Part shown: positions 25,335-33,939 of the stretch, in pieces | Numbering within the stretch: the stretch's first letter is position 1 | Layout: each line of letters starts with the position of its first letter | From: Burkholderiales bacterium | GTDB lineage: Bacteria; Pseudomonadota; Gammaproteobacteria; Burkholderiales; Burkholderiaceae_C | Assembly: GCA_017302655.1 (NCBI GenBank) | Contig: JAFLDE010000016.1 | Coordinates: forward strand, 1-64,000 | Direction: 5' to 3' | Length of the DNA: 64,000 nt | Position numbers and translations under genes: made by a program | The notes under the pieces: generated by a model | Database searches by the model: none | Seen by the model: only the letters and a program-made list of their open reading frames with translations | Told to the model about the DNA's origin: nothing

Positions 25335-26893
25335 TCGCCGGCCGCGGACGGCCCTGGACCGCCCTCGCCGCGCGGCTTGCGCCGTCGGCGGCGGCGTTTG
25401 CGTGCCGGGTCAGGGGGCGCCAGGTCGGCGCCCGCGTCCGCAGAGTCCACACCGTCCGCACCCGCTGCCCCCAAAGGCTCGCGCACAGCGCGAGGCTGCC
25501 TCGGTTGTGCCCGCTCCTGGGCCTTGACTTCATCCACGAGGGCGCGCCGGTCTTCGTCGCTGCCCAACGCGAAGTCCTCCCACCAATCGGCCAGCAGCGG
25601 ATCGGCATCGCCTGCGTCGGCGCGCAGTCGCAAGAAATCGAATCCGGCCCGGTAGCGCGGCTGCTCAACCAGGCTGAACGGACCGCTGCCCACGCGCCGG
25701 TCAAAGCGCGGCTGCATCAGCCAGATCTCGCGCATGTCGGCGGCCAGCTTGCCGCGCCCGGAGATGTCTCCGATGCGCGCATCGAAGACCTGGTCGATGG
25801 CTTGTTGCAAGGCCGGCACCACCGGCTCGCCCGCGGCGCGCAACTGCGCCCAGCGGCCCTTCACCTCGGCCCACAGCAGGCAGGCCAGCAGGAAGCTGGG
25901 CGCCACGCTGCGGCCTTCCGCCACGCGCAAATCGGTGTCCTGCAGTGCCAGGCGAATCAGTTCACCATGCCATCCCGCCGGCAGCGAGCCGTCGGGCTGC
26001 AAGACGGCGTCAAGCACCGGAAAGAGTCCCCGGCCCAGGCCCTGGGCCTTGAGCTGTTCCAGGCTGGCCAGCCCGTGGCCGGTCTGCAACAACTTGACCA
26101 TTTCGTCGAAGAGCCGGCTCACCGGCACCTCGGGCAATTGCTTGGCGCAGGCCACGAGCGGGGTGCGGCTGGCGGGTTCGATGGCAAAGCCAAGCTTGGC
26201 GGCGAAGCGCACGGCGCGCAGGATGCGCACGGGGTCCTCGCGGTAGCGGGTTTCAGGGTCACCGATCATGCGCAGCAGCTTGGCCCGCAGGTCGGCCAAG
26301 CCGCCGTGGTAGTCCACCAGCAACTGCCGCGCGGGGTCGTAGTACATGGCGTTGACGGTGAAGTCGCGCCGCGCCGCATCCTCGACCTGCGGGCCCCAGA
26401 CGTTGTCGCGCAGCACTCGGCCGCTGGCGTCTACCACATGGGCCTTGTCGGCCAGTTCCTTCTTGCTGGTCTTCTCGTTGCCGCTCACGCGTTCGGCGCC
26501 GGCCTCGGCCAGCAGGGCGCGGAAGGTCGAGACCTCGATGACCTCGTGGTCGCGCCCGCGCCCATGCACCACGTGCACGATGCGAAATCGTCGGCCAATG
26601 ATGAAGGCGCGGCGAAACAGCCCCTTCACTTGCTCCGGCGTGGCGTTGGTGGCCACATCGAAGTCCTTGGGCCGACGGCCGAGCAGCAGGTCGCGCACCG
26701 CGCCACCCACGACGTAGGCTTCGAACCCCGCCTGTTGCAAGGTTTCGACGACGCGCACCGCCCGATCATCGAGCAGGCGCAGGTCGATACCGTGCTCGCT
26801 GACCGGCACTTCGACGCGGGTGCCTAGGACGGTGGTAGGCGCTGCGGCGGCGGCCTTGCCGCCGAACAGGGTCTTGATGAATTTTTTGATCAT
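25331..26893 (-). CDS. pcnB: Poly(A) polymerase I
   Basis: The 520-residue nucleotidyltransferase adds 3' poly(A) tails that direct RNA decay. The class II active site is GGAVRDLLLGRRPKDFDVAT, with the metal aspartates in DFD; the RNA-binding region RIVHVVHGRGRDHEVIEVST follows, and the C-terminus is basic (PDPARKRRRRRRKPRGEGGP). Length and basic tail favour poly(A) polymerase over CCA-adding enzyme. It overlaps folK (GTGA) downstream and the HAD gene (ATGA) upstream. Confidence 0.96.
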   Translation of the reverse strand: MIKKFIKTLFGGKAAAAAPTTVLGTRVEVPVSEHGIDLRLLDDRAVRVVETLQQAGFEAYVVGGAVRDLLLGRRPKDFDVATNATPEQVKGLFRRAFIIGRRFRIVHVVHGRGRDHEVIEVSTFRALLAEAGAERVSGNEKTSKKELADKAHVVDASGRVLRDNVWGPQVEDAARRDFTVNAMYYDPARQLLVDYHGGLADLRAKLLRMIGDPETRYREDPVRILRAVRFAAKLGFAIEPASRTPLVACAKQLPEVPVSRLFDEMVKLLQTGHGLASLEQLKAQGLGRGLFPVLDAVLQPDGSLPAGWHGELIRLALQDTDLRVAEGRSVAPSFLLACLLWAEVKGRWAQLRAAGEPVVPALQQAIDQVFDARIGDISGRGKLAADMREIWLMQPRFDRRVGSGPFSLVEQPRYRAGFDFLRLRADAGDADPLLADWWEDFALGSDEDRRALVDEVKAQERAQPRQPRAVREPLGAAGADGVDSADAGADLAPPDPARKRRRRRRKPRGEGGPGPSAAGE

Positions 26894-27561
26894 TCGAACA
26901 GCCTCAGAACCGGCCAGCCGCGAGCCGCAGCTTCAAGCGCCAGTGCCTGGTTGGGATTGGTGGCCACCGCCTCGTCGGCCCATTGCAGCAGCGGCAGGTC
27001 ATTGTGCGAGTCGGAGTAGCAGATCACCCGCCCGAAGTCGGACCGTAGGGCACCCTGGTCAGCCAGCCACTGCTCCACACGGGTGATCTTGCCTTCGCGA
27101 AAGGACGGCACGCCTTCGATCCCACCGCTGAACCAACCGTCAGCGCCCAATGCCAGACGCACGGCGATCAGGTGTTCGATGCCAAAGGCTTCCGCGATCG
27201 GCGCGGTGACGAACTCGTTGGTCGCCGTGACCAAGGCCACCCAATCGCCTGCTGCCTGGTGCCGCCGCACCAATTCCAGCGCCTGTGGCTGGATGCTGGG
27301 CCGCAGGCACTCGGCCATGAAACGCTCGCGCATGGCCTCGGCCGCCTCGCGGCCCCGGTGCCGCCAGCCCGAGGTGGCGAATTCGACGTAGGCATCCTGG
27401 TCCAACTGGCCCGCGCAATAGTCCGCGTAGAACTGGTCGTTGCGCGCGCCCCAGGTGGCGCCATCCACCCAGCCCTGTTGCACCAGGAACTGGCCGAAAG
27501 CGTGGTCGGAGTCGATCGGCAACAGCGTGCCGTCCAGGTCAAACAGGGTGAGGTTCTTCAT
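26890..27561 (-). CDS. HAD-superfamily IB hydrolase (SerB-like)
   Basis: The 223-residue protein has HAD motif I LTLFDLDGTLLP with the nucleophilic aspartate, motif II VALVTATNEFV, and motif IV VICYSDSHNDLPLL. The fold and cap match the PSPase-like IB subfamily (SerB, or CicA-like enzymes common beside hda in Burkholderiales); the natural phosphate substrate is unknown. Its start overlaps hda by 23 bases and its stop overlaps pcnB by four. Confidence 0.9.
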   Translation of the reverse strand: MKNLTLFDLDGTLLPIDSDHAFGQFLVQQGWVDGATWGARNDQFYADYCAGQLDQDAYVEFATSGWRHRGREAAEAMRERFMAECLRPSIQPQALELVRRHQAAGDWVALVTATNEFVTAPIAEAFGIEHLIAVRLALGADGWFSGGIEGVPSFREGKITRVEQWLADQGALRSDFGRVICYSDSHNDLPLLQWADEAVATNPNQALALEAAARGWPVLRLFE

Positions 27562-28219
27562 GCAGCATCTCGCGCAGCAGCGGCACCGTGGGCGCGCGCT
27601 TGGTACGCATGGCGTAGTCGTCCAGGCGTTGCAGGAGCGGCACCAGGTGGGAAGCGTCGCGCGCAAAGCGCAACATCAGGTACTCGAGCAAGTCGTCGCC
27701 CAGCTGCAGTCCCCGGCGTTGACCTTCCTGGCGCAGCAGCTGACGAAGCGCTGCTTCGCCCAGCGGCTGCAACGCGAAGCCCGCGCCCCAGGCCAGGCGG
27801 GTGCGCAAGTCTTCGCGCAAAGGCAGCTCGGCAGCGGGCAGGCGACTGGCCGCCACCACGGCGGCGCCCTGCCCGATGGCGTCAATGAACAGCGCAAAGG
27901 CGGCGTGCTGCTGATCGGGATCGAGTTGCTCGACCTCGTCGATGAGCACCAGGCGAGCAGCAGGCAGCAGTTTCCATGGCGGACGCGTGGCGGCGTCAAA
28001 ATGCTGCACCACATGCCCTCGCGACTGCCACTGCGCGGCCAATGCGCGGAGCAAGTGCGTCTTGCCGCTTGCGGACGGTCCGCTGATCAAGGTGGGCGCT
28101 TCTCCCGCCTGCAAGCCCTGCAGATGCGTCAGCAGCCAGGCGTTCTCGCCAGGAACGAAGCGTTCGAAGCGGTGATCCGGCGCCGGCTCCAGATCCAGGG
28201 GGAACTGCCGCGCACTCAT
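27539..28219 (-). CDS. hda: DnaA regulatory inactivator Hda
   Basis: The 226-residue AAA+ protein stimulates hydrolysis of DnaA-bound ATP after initiation, acting with the DNA-loaded sliding clamp. The N-terminal RQFPLDLEP is the clamp-binding motif expected for Hda, followed by Walker A GPSASGKTHL and Walker B LVLIDEVEQL. Length is typical. It overlaps the AI-2E transporter gene upstream (ATGA) and the HAD gene downstream. Confidence 0.93.
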   Translation of the reverse strand: MSARQFPLDLEPAPDHRFERFVPGENAWLLTHLQGLQAGEAPTLISGPSASGKTHLLRALAAQWQSRGHVVQHFDAATRPPWKLLPAARLVLIDEVEQLDPDQQHAAFALFIDAIGQGAAVVAASRLPAAELPLREDLRTRLAWGAGFALQPLGEAALRQLLRQEGQRRGLQLGDDLLEYLMLRFARDASHLVPLLQRLDDYAMRTKRAPTVPLLREMLHEEPHPV

Positions 28220-29286
28220 CCGCGGTACAGGCTGCTCTGCAAATAGCTGCGCTGCGCACGTCCCAGGGCCACCAGAGTGACCGCGCTGAGCGGCAGTGCG
28301 ACCAGGATGCCGACAAAGCCCAGCAGGTGCCCGAAGGCAAGCAGCGCAAAGATCACCATCAGCGGCGACAGGCCGATGCGCTCGCCCACCAAGCGCGGCG
28401 TGAGCACGAAGCTCTCCAGCACCTGGCCCAGTCCGAAGACCACGGCCACCACGATCACCGGGTACCAGGAAGCGAACTCCAACACGCCGGCCAGAAGCGT
28501 CAGCACCAGGCCCAGGCCGAAGCCAACATAGGGAATGAACACCGCCACGCCCGTAAAGACGCCCAGCGGCAAGGCCAAGTCGAAACCGGCGATGCCCAGT
28601 GCCACCGCGTAGTACAGCGCCAGCACACCCATCAGCATCAGCTGCCCACGCAGGTAATGGCCCAGCAGGTCGTCGCATTCCGCGAGGAAGCCACCCACCG
28701 ATTCCTTGGCGCGTGGAGGAACCAGTGCCCAGACGCGCTGAAGCAGCTGTGGCCAGTCCAGCAACAGATAGAAAAGCACCACCGGAATCAGCACCAAGTT
28801 GCCCACCAGCGCCAGGAGCAGCGAACCGCCGATGCGCACCGAACCGAGCAAGGTGCTCACCCAACTGCCGGCCTGGTCGCCGAAGTGCTCCAGCACGAAG
28901 GCCTTGATGCCGGGCACGTCAAGCGCGATGGGCACGCCCAGCTTGGCCAGCCAGGGAGCGAGCAGCGCATTGACCTTGCCGGCCAGCACCGGAATCTGCT
29001 CGCGAAGCAGCGGCAACTCCTTGGCGATCACCGGCACGAGCAGGAGCAGCAAGGAGGCCAGCACAAGCACGGCCAGCATCTCCACCAGGATCACCGCCAG
29101 CACGCGCGGCATGTGCCGAGCCAGGCGCTGAACCAGCGGCGCGAGCACGTAGGCCAGCACCGCCGCCGCCAAGAATGGCGACAGCACCGGTGCCAGCAGC
29201 CAAAGCAGTGCCAGCAAGGCGAAGAGCATGGCCCCCCAACCAAGCAGGCGGCGTTGCGCGGGCGTCAGCGTCTGGAAAAAGGGCAT
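28216..29286 (-). CDS. AI-2E/PerM-family permease
   Basis: The 356-residue protein has the AI-2E transporter family layout: paired N-terminal helices (LLGWGAMLFALLALLWLLAP, LAAAVLAYVLAPLVQRLARH), a long amphipathic central region, then clustered helices (PLGVFTGVAVFIPYVGFGLG and ESFVLTPRLVGERIGLSPLM). Family members export AI-2 or act as sodium/proton antiporters; which applies here is unknown. It is the first gene of the AI-2E-hda-HAD-pcnB-folK chain, in which every junction overlaps. Confidence 0.9.
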   Translation of the reverse strand: MPFFQTLTPAQRRLLGWGAMLFALLALLWLLAPVLSPFLAAAVLAYVLAPLVQRLARHMPRVLAVILVEMLAVLVLASLLLLLVPVIAKELPLLREQIPVLAGKVNALLAPWLAKLGVPIALDVPGIKAFVLEHFGDQAGSWVSTLLGSVRIGGSLLLALVGNLVLIPVVLFYLLLDWPQLLQRVWALVPPRAKESVGGFLAECDDLLGHYLRGQLMLMGVLALYYAVALGIAGFDLALPLGVFTGVAVFIPYVGFGLGLVLTLLAGVLEFASWYPVIVVAVVFGLGQVLESFVLTPRLVGERIGLSPLMVIFALLAFGHLLGFVGILVALPLSAVTLVALGRAQRSYLQSSLYRG

Positions 29287-29313
29287 CGAATGGCTCTCGC
29301 AGGGCGGCGGATT

Positions 29314-30894
29314 CTAGGAAGCCGCACGCCGCCGCATCAGCGCGCGCAGGTTCACGCGCACCAGCGCCAGAACACCGAAGTAAAGCAGAGCCGAAGCCAG
29401 CAAAGCGGCCGCCATGACGCCGGCACGTGGCAGCTTGTCCATGGCCAGCCAGTCCAAGCGCCAGGCCAGCCAGGCTTGCAGACTTCCCATGGCCACTGAC
29501 GCCAGGGCCACCTTGGCAGCAAATCCCAGCCAGCCCACCGTGGGCTGGAACACCCGATCACGCAGCAGGCCGCGCAGCAGCCAGCCCGCGTTGAGCAATG
29601 CGCCCAAGCCGATCGAGACCGCCAGCCCGGCGGCCCCGAGCCAGGGCACCAGACCCAGATTGAACAGTTGCGTACAGACCAGTACGACGATGGCGATGCG
29701 CACCGGCGTGCGCATGTCGCTGCGCGCGAAGTAGGCTGGCGCCAGCACCTTGATGGCGACGATGCCGATCAGGCCCAGGCCGTAGCCCGTCACCGCGCGC
29801 GCCGTTTGCTGAGCGTCCGCGGCCGTGAACGCACCATTGTGGAAAAGCACAGCCACCAGGGGCAGGCTGAACACCAGCAGCGCCACGGCGCAGGGCAAGG
29901 CGAGCAGCAGCACCAGGCGCAGCCCCCAATCCAGCAAGCTTGAGAACTCCGCCGCTTGATCTGGACTGCGGTCGCCCTGCACCTTGGCGGCCGCCAGCAG
30001 CGGCGTCAACACCACGCCGAGCGCCACGCCTGCCAGGGCGGTGGGGAACTCCATCAAGCGGTCGGCCATCGACACCCAGGTGACTGCCCCCACCGCCACA
30101 TGGCTGGCAATCTGCGTGTTGATGAGCAGGGACAACTGCGCCACGCCCACCCCCAGCAAGGCCGGACCCATGCGACCCAGGATGCTGCGCACCCCGGAGT
30201 GCGCCCAGGCGGCTCGAACCTCACTCGGCCGCCACCGAATGCGAGGCACCAACCCCAAGCTCGCCAGCGCCGGCACCTGCACAGCCAGTTGCAGCAGGCC
30301 GCCCAGCATCACCCCCAGCGCCAACGCATAGATGCCGGGCCACCCCGCCCGCTGCAGCGGGCCAGACAAGGCCAGGCCGCAGCCGATCACACAAAGGTTC
30401 AGCAGCACCGGAGTGGCAGCTGGCACCGCGAAGCGCTTCCACGTGTTGAGGATGCCCGCCGACAGGGCCACCATCGACATGCAGGCGATGTAAGGGAACA
30501 TCCAGCGAGTCATGACCACGGCGGCGTCATGGCCCTCTCTGGGAAGCCCACTGCCCATCGCCCAGACCAGAAGCGGTGCGGCGATCACTCCTGCCAAACT
30601 GACCAGCAGCAGCGCCCAGGCCAGCACCGTGGCTGTGGCGTCAATCAGGCTGCGGGTGGCCTCATCACCCTTTGCGGCACGCTCCGCCGCCAAGGAAGGC
30701 ACGAAGGCCTGGGCGAACGCACCCTCGGCAAACAGCCGTCGCAACATGTTCGGAATGCGGAAAGCCACCATGAAGGCATCGGTCAGCGCCGAAGCTCCGA
30801 ACAAGGTGGTCGTGAGGATCTCGCGCGCCAGCCCAGTGATGCGTGACAGCAGGGTGAACGCGGAAACGGTGCCGGCAGCGCGGAGCAGGTTCAT
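29314..30894 (-). CDS. murJ: Lipid II flippase MurJ
   Basis: The 526-residue MOP-superfamily protein has about 14 transmembrane helices and moves lipid II across the inner membrane for peptidoglycan synthesis. The start MNLLRAAGTVSAFTLLSRIT and the following DAFMVAFRIPNMLRRLFAEG are the classical MurJ N-terminus, whose cavity arginines are essential in the family. The ATG at 30894 is used; open frame further upstream is not family-like. It is divergent from rpsT, the conserved betaproteobacterial order. Confidence 0.96.
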   Translation of the reverse strand: MNLLRAAGTVSAFTLLSRITGLAREILTTTLFGASALTDAFMVAFRIPNMLRRLFAEGAFAQAFVPSLAAERAAKGDEATRSLIDATATVLAWALLLVSLAGVIAAPLLVWAMGSGLPREGHDAAVVMTRWMFPYIACMSMVALSAGILNTWKRFAVPAATPVLLNLCVIGCGLALSGPLQRAGWPGIYALALGVMLGGLLQLAVQVPALASLGLVPRIRWRPSEVRAAWAHSGVRSILGRMGPALLGVGVAQLSLLINTQIASHVAVGAVTWVSMADRLMEFPTALAGVALGVVLTPLLAAAKVQGDRSPDQAAEFSSLLDWGLRLVLLLALPCAVALLVFSLPLVAVLFHNGAFTAADAQQTARAVTGYGLGLIGIVAIKVLAPAYFARSDMRTPVRIAIVVLVCTQLFNLGLVPWLGAAGLAVSIGLGALLNAGWLLRGLLRDRVFQPTVGWLGFAAKVALASVAMGSLQAWLAWRLDWLAMDKLPRAGVMAAALLASALLYFGVLALVRVNLRALMRRRAAS

Positions 30895-30985
30895 TCTTCT
30901 TCTGAGCTTCGCCGGATGGCGAGTGCGGATTATCAACGCCCATGGTGACCGACTCAGGGCCAACCCTGGCCTTTTCGCGCCGCGC

Positions 30986-30994
30986 TGATATACT
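30986..30994 (+). promoter_or_regulatory. Extended -10 promoter element of rpsT
   Basis: TGATATACT reads as TG-n-TATACT, an extended -10, ending 31 bp before the rpsT start codon. The region about 17 bp upstream has no clear -35, as expected when an extended -10 is present. The short leader and weak Shine-Dalgarno fit the S20 gene, whose translation is autoregulated in E. coli. Confidence 0.6.
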
Positions 30995-31025
30995 CGCCGG
31001 CTTTTGCACCCAACCCCTACACAAG

Positions 31026-31331
31026 ATGGCAAGCTCCTCCAAAGCCAAGAAGAAGACCGTGCGCCTGGCCTCGGGCCGCAAGCGCGCGCGTCAGGACGTC
31101 AAGCGCAACGCTGAGAACACCTCGCTGCGCTCGCACTTCCGCACCGTGGTCAAGAACGTCCAGAAGGCCGTGGTGGCCGGCGACAAGCCGAAGGCCGCCG
31201 AACTCTTCAAGGCCGCGCAATCGGTGATCGACTCGATCGCTGACAAAGGCATCTTCCACAAGAACAAGGCTGCTCGTCACAAGAGCCGCCTCTCGGCCAA
31301 GATCAAGGCCCTGGGCGTGGCTGCGCAGTAA
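31026..31331 (+). CDS. rpsT: 30S ribosomal protein S20
   Basis: The 101-residue basic protein matches S20: [40 protein letters not shown] and [20 protein letters not shown]. It binds 16S rRNA during 30S assembly. It is somewhat longer than the 87-residue E. coli protein, mainly at the ends. A single-gene unit with a strong terminator, divergent from murJ. Confidence 0.97.
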   Translation: MASSSKAKKKTVRLASGRKRARQDVKRNAENTSLRSHFRTVVKNVQKAVVAGDKPKAAELFKAAQSVIDSIADKGIFHKNKAARHKSRLSAKIKALGVAAQ

Positions 31332-31372
31332 GCGCTGCCTACCGACCCAGACACTTCTGGGTGCAAGAAAGC

Positions 31373-31406
31373 AAGCCCGCCGCGTGCAAACCGGCGGGCT
31401 TTGTCT
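31373..31406 (+). terminator. Intrinsic terminator of rpsT
   Basis: AAGCCCGCCG (31373-31382) pairs with CGGCGGGCTT (31392-31401) around a 9-nt loop and is followed by TGTCTTTT. It also separates rpsT from the convergent hydrolase gene, whose stop begins at 31415. Confidence 0.9.
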
Positions 31407-31414
31407 TTTGCGTT

Positions 31415-32266
31415 TCAGGTCGAATTCAGGCTGCCCGAGCCCACGGGCATCAGCCACTCCGCCACGGAGCGAGCCACCCAGGCCGGGTCGTCGAGCAGCA
31501 GATCGTGCCCAGCCTCTGGATGGACACGCAGAGCTGCCCCCCAGGCACGGCTGATGGCCGCCGACACACGCCAATCCAGCCAGACATCGCCCTTCCCGGC
31601 CAGCAGGAGCACCTGCGTGTGCGGGCGTCGCTTGGTGGTCTCGAAACGCCACACGGCGAGCATCTGGCGCCAGCCGTTGCGCGCCTTGAAAGGGTGAGCG
31701 CGGCGCAACTGGCGCCAATGCTTCAACACCTCCGCCGGCGGATGCTCCAGCTGGGTGTGGGTGTCCCAATAACGGCGATCACGCTCGAACGGCGAGCGTC
31801 GCCCAAGCACCTGAGCCAGGGCAAGGGTCCAGAACCCCGGCCGGACCGAGCGCAGCACGGGCGAGAAAGGTCGCATGCCTGGGCTCAGCATGACGATGAC
31901 TCCAAGTTCGTCCGCGTGTTGCCGAGCCCACTCGGCCGCCACACACGAGGCCCATGAACTGGCGATCAGGCCAAAGGGGCCGCACAAGCCCGACGCGTGC
32001 ACTCGCGAGCGCAACTGCTCCACCCACTCACTGACCTGCGATGGGGTGCGTTCCCGCCACAGCCTGCCAGTGCCGGGCAGGTCCAGTTCATAGAGGCTGG
32101 CACGTGGTTGCACAGTCTGTAGTTGACCGAGGATCACTTGTGGCGCCGCCCCCCAACTGGCACTCTCGCGGCCCAAGGGGCCGACCAGCAGCCACGTGAG
32201 CGGCGCCGTCGGGCAGCGCTCGACGGATCCGTTCGGCGCGACCGCCGGCGACACCGCATTTGGCAC
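31415..32266 (-). CDS. Alpha/beta-hydrolase fold protein with degenerate nucleophile elbow
   Basis: The 283-residue protein follows the alpha/beta-hydrolase order: YELDLPGTGRLW in the oxyanion region, a nucleophile elbow GLIASSWASCVAAEWA in which the usual G-x-S-x-G reads A-S-S-W-A, an acid site in LLAGKGDVWLD, and the catalytic histidine in HPEAGHDLLLDDP. It is probably an active esterase or lipase-like enzyme with unknown substrate. The GTG start at 32266 directly follows the TGA of the DUF3579 gene, so translation is presumably reinitiated. Confidence 0.72.
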   Translation of the reverse strand: MPNAVSPAVAPNGSVERCPTAPLTWLLVGPLGRESASWGAAPQVILGQLQTVQPRASLYELDLPGTGRLWRERTPSQVSEWVEQLRSRVHASGLCGPFGLIASSWASCVAAEWARQHADELGVIVMLSPGMRPFSPVLRSVRPGFWTLALAQVLGRRSPFERDRRYWDTHTQLEHPPAEVLKHWRQLRRAHPFKARNGWRQMLAVWRFETTKRRPHTQVLLLAGKGDVWLDWRVSAAISRAWGAALRVHPEAGHDLLLDDPAWVARSVAEWLMPVGSGSLNST

Positions 32267-32602
32267 TCAGGCTCCCCCGGGTGCGGCGTCGCGGTCTTCC
32301 GGCAGCAGGCAGGCGTCGACCACCGCCAGGCCGTTGTCCTTCGCGAAGTTGAGGACAAAAGCCCAGGCCTGCGGCTCAACCTCCTTCAGCGCCTCGTTGA
32401 CGATCACGCACTTCACGCCGTTGATGACGCGCGGCACGCAAAACGGGCTGTAGGCGAGGTGAGCGCCAGGGCGGGCGCGGGATCCGGGCGGCCGAAAGCA
32501 GGACATCACGCCAGCCAGCCGCTCGGCCCAATCGCTGGGTCGAAACGGCCGGCCGTCCTGGGTGATGCCCTGGATGAAGAGCTCGCGATACGGGCCGGAC
32601 AT
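32267..32602 (-). CDS. DUF3579 family protein
   Basis: The 111-residue soluble protein matches DUF3579 (start MSGPYRELFIQGITQDGRPF, then PSDWAERLAGVMSCF, PFCVPRVINGVKCVIVNEAL). It is a betaproteobacterial family found beside argD and rpsT; its role is unknown, though conserved linkage to arginine biosynthesis suggests a related function. It is divergent from argD across 122 bp and upstream of the hydrolase gene. Confidence 0.88.
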   Translation of the reverse strand: MSGPYRELFIQGITQDGRPFRPSDWAERLAGVMSCFRPPGSRARPGAHLAYSPFCVPRVINGVKCVIVNEALKEVEPQAWAFVLNFAKDNGLAVVDACLLPEDRDAAPGGA

Positions 32603-32724
32603 GTCTGCGGAAGATTCGGAAGCGCGGGATTGTGCCCGTGAGCCTGACGTGCGCTCGCCGCATGTTGCACTGCACACCCATAATCCGCGCTCCTTTTTCT
32701 CACCCGCCGCCCAGGAGCGCCGCC

Positions 32725-33939
32725 ATGGCCGACACCGCCAGCCCCATGCCCCATGTGATGCCGACCTACGGGCGCCTGCCCGTGGCGCTTGCGCGGGGCG
32801 ATGGCAGCCGGGTCTGGGATGTGAACGGCCATGAGTACCTGGACGCGCTCTCGGGCATCGCCGTCAATACGTTAGGCCATGCCCATCCTCGATTGGTGGC
32901 CGCACTTCAGGACCAGGTCGCCAAGCTCATCCACACCAGCAACTACTACCAGATCCCGCTGCAGGAGGAACTGGCTGCCCGCCTGGTGCGTCTCTCGGGC
33001 CTGAACAACGTCTTCTTTTGCAACTCCGGCCTGGAAGCCAATGAAGGCGCGTTGAAGTTGGCACGCAAGTACGGCCATGACGTGCTGGGATTCGACACCC
33101 CGCAGACCCTCGTGTTCGAAGGCGCCTTCCACGGCCGCTCTCTGGCCACCCTGTCGGCCACCGCAAACCCCAAGGTGCAGGCCGGCTTCGCGCCCTTGGT
33201 GCCGGGCTTCGTTCGGGTGGCGCTGAACGATCTGGCGGCCGTGGAAGCGGCCTTCGCAGCCCACCCGCAGATCAGCGCCATCTTCCTGGAGACCATCCAG
33301 GGCGAAGGCGGCATCAACCCGGCACGCGTCGAGTTCCTGCAAGGCCTGCGCAAGCTCTGCGACGCACGCAACGTGCTGCTGATGCTGGACGAGGTGCAAT
33401 GCGGCATCGGCCGCACCGGCAAGTGGTTCGCGCACCAATGGGCGGGCATCCAGCCCGATGTGATGCCACTGGCCAAGGGCCTGGGCTCCGGGGTGCCGGT
33501 GGGCGCCATCGTCTGCGGCCCGCGGGCTGCGGGCGTGCTTCAGGCCGGCAATCACGGCACCACCTTCGGCGGCAATCCGCTGGCCATGCGCGCCGGGGTG
33601 ACCACCATCGACGTCATGGAACAGGACGGTCTGGTGGCGCATGCCGCGGCCATGGGCGAGCGGCTCATGAACTTGCTCCGCGAAGGCCTCGCGGCCGACC
33701 TGGCCACCGGTCGCGTGCGCGAGATCCGCGGCCAGGGGCTGATGATCGGCATCGAACTCGATCGCCCCTGTGGCGTGCTGCTGCAGCGCGCGCTCGAAGC
33801 CCACCTGCTGATCAGCGTGACCGCCGACCGCGTGGTGCGCCTGCTGCCGGCACTGGTGGTCAGCGCGGCCGAGGTGGACGAGATCGCCGCGCGCCTGCTG
33901 CCCTTGATCCGCGCCTTCCTGCAGGAGCATTTGGCATGA
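32725..33939 (+). CDS. argD: Acetylornithine aminotransferase
   Basis: The 404-residue class III PLP aminotransferase converts N-acetylglutamate semialdehyde to N-acetylornithine, and may also serve lysine synthesis. Motifs include FFCNSGLEANEGALKLARKY, FEGAFHGRSLATLS, LLMLDEVQCGIGRTGKWFAH and the PLP lysine in MPLAKGLGSGVPVGA. AGGAG lies at 32713-32717 ahead of ATG 32725. It overlaps argF by four bases, so the two arginine enzymes are translationally coupled. Confidence 0.94.
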   Translation: MADTASPMPHVMPTYGRLPVALARGDGSRVWDVNGHEYLDALSGIAVNTLGHAHPRLVAALQDQVAKLIHTSNYYQIPLQEELAARLVRLSGLNNVFFCNSGLEANEGALKLARKYGHDVLGFDTPQTLVFEGAFHGRSLATLSATANPKVQAGFAPLVPGFVRVALNDLAAVEAAFAAHPQISAIFLETIQGEGGINPARVEFLQGLRKLCDARNVLLMLDEVQCGIGRTGKWFAHQWAGIQPDVMPLAKGLGSGVPVGAIVCGPRAAGVLQAGNHGTTFGGNPLAMRAGVTTIDVMEQDGLVAHAAAMGERLMNLLREGLAADLATGRVREIRGQGLMIGIELDRPCGVLLQRALEAHLLISVTADRVVRLLPALVVSAAEVDEIAARLLPLIRAFLQEHLA

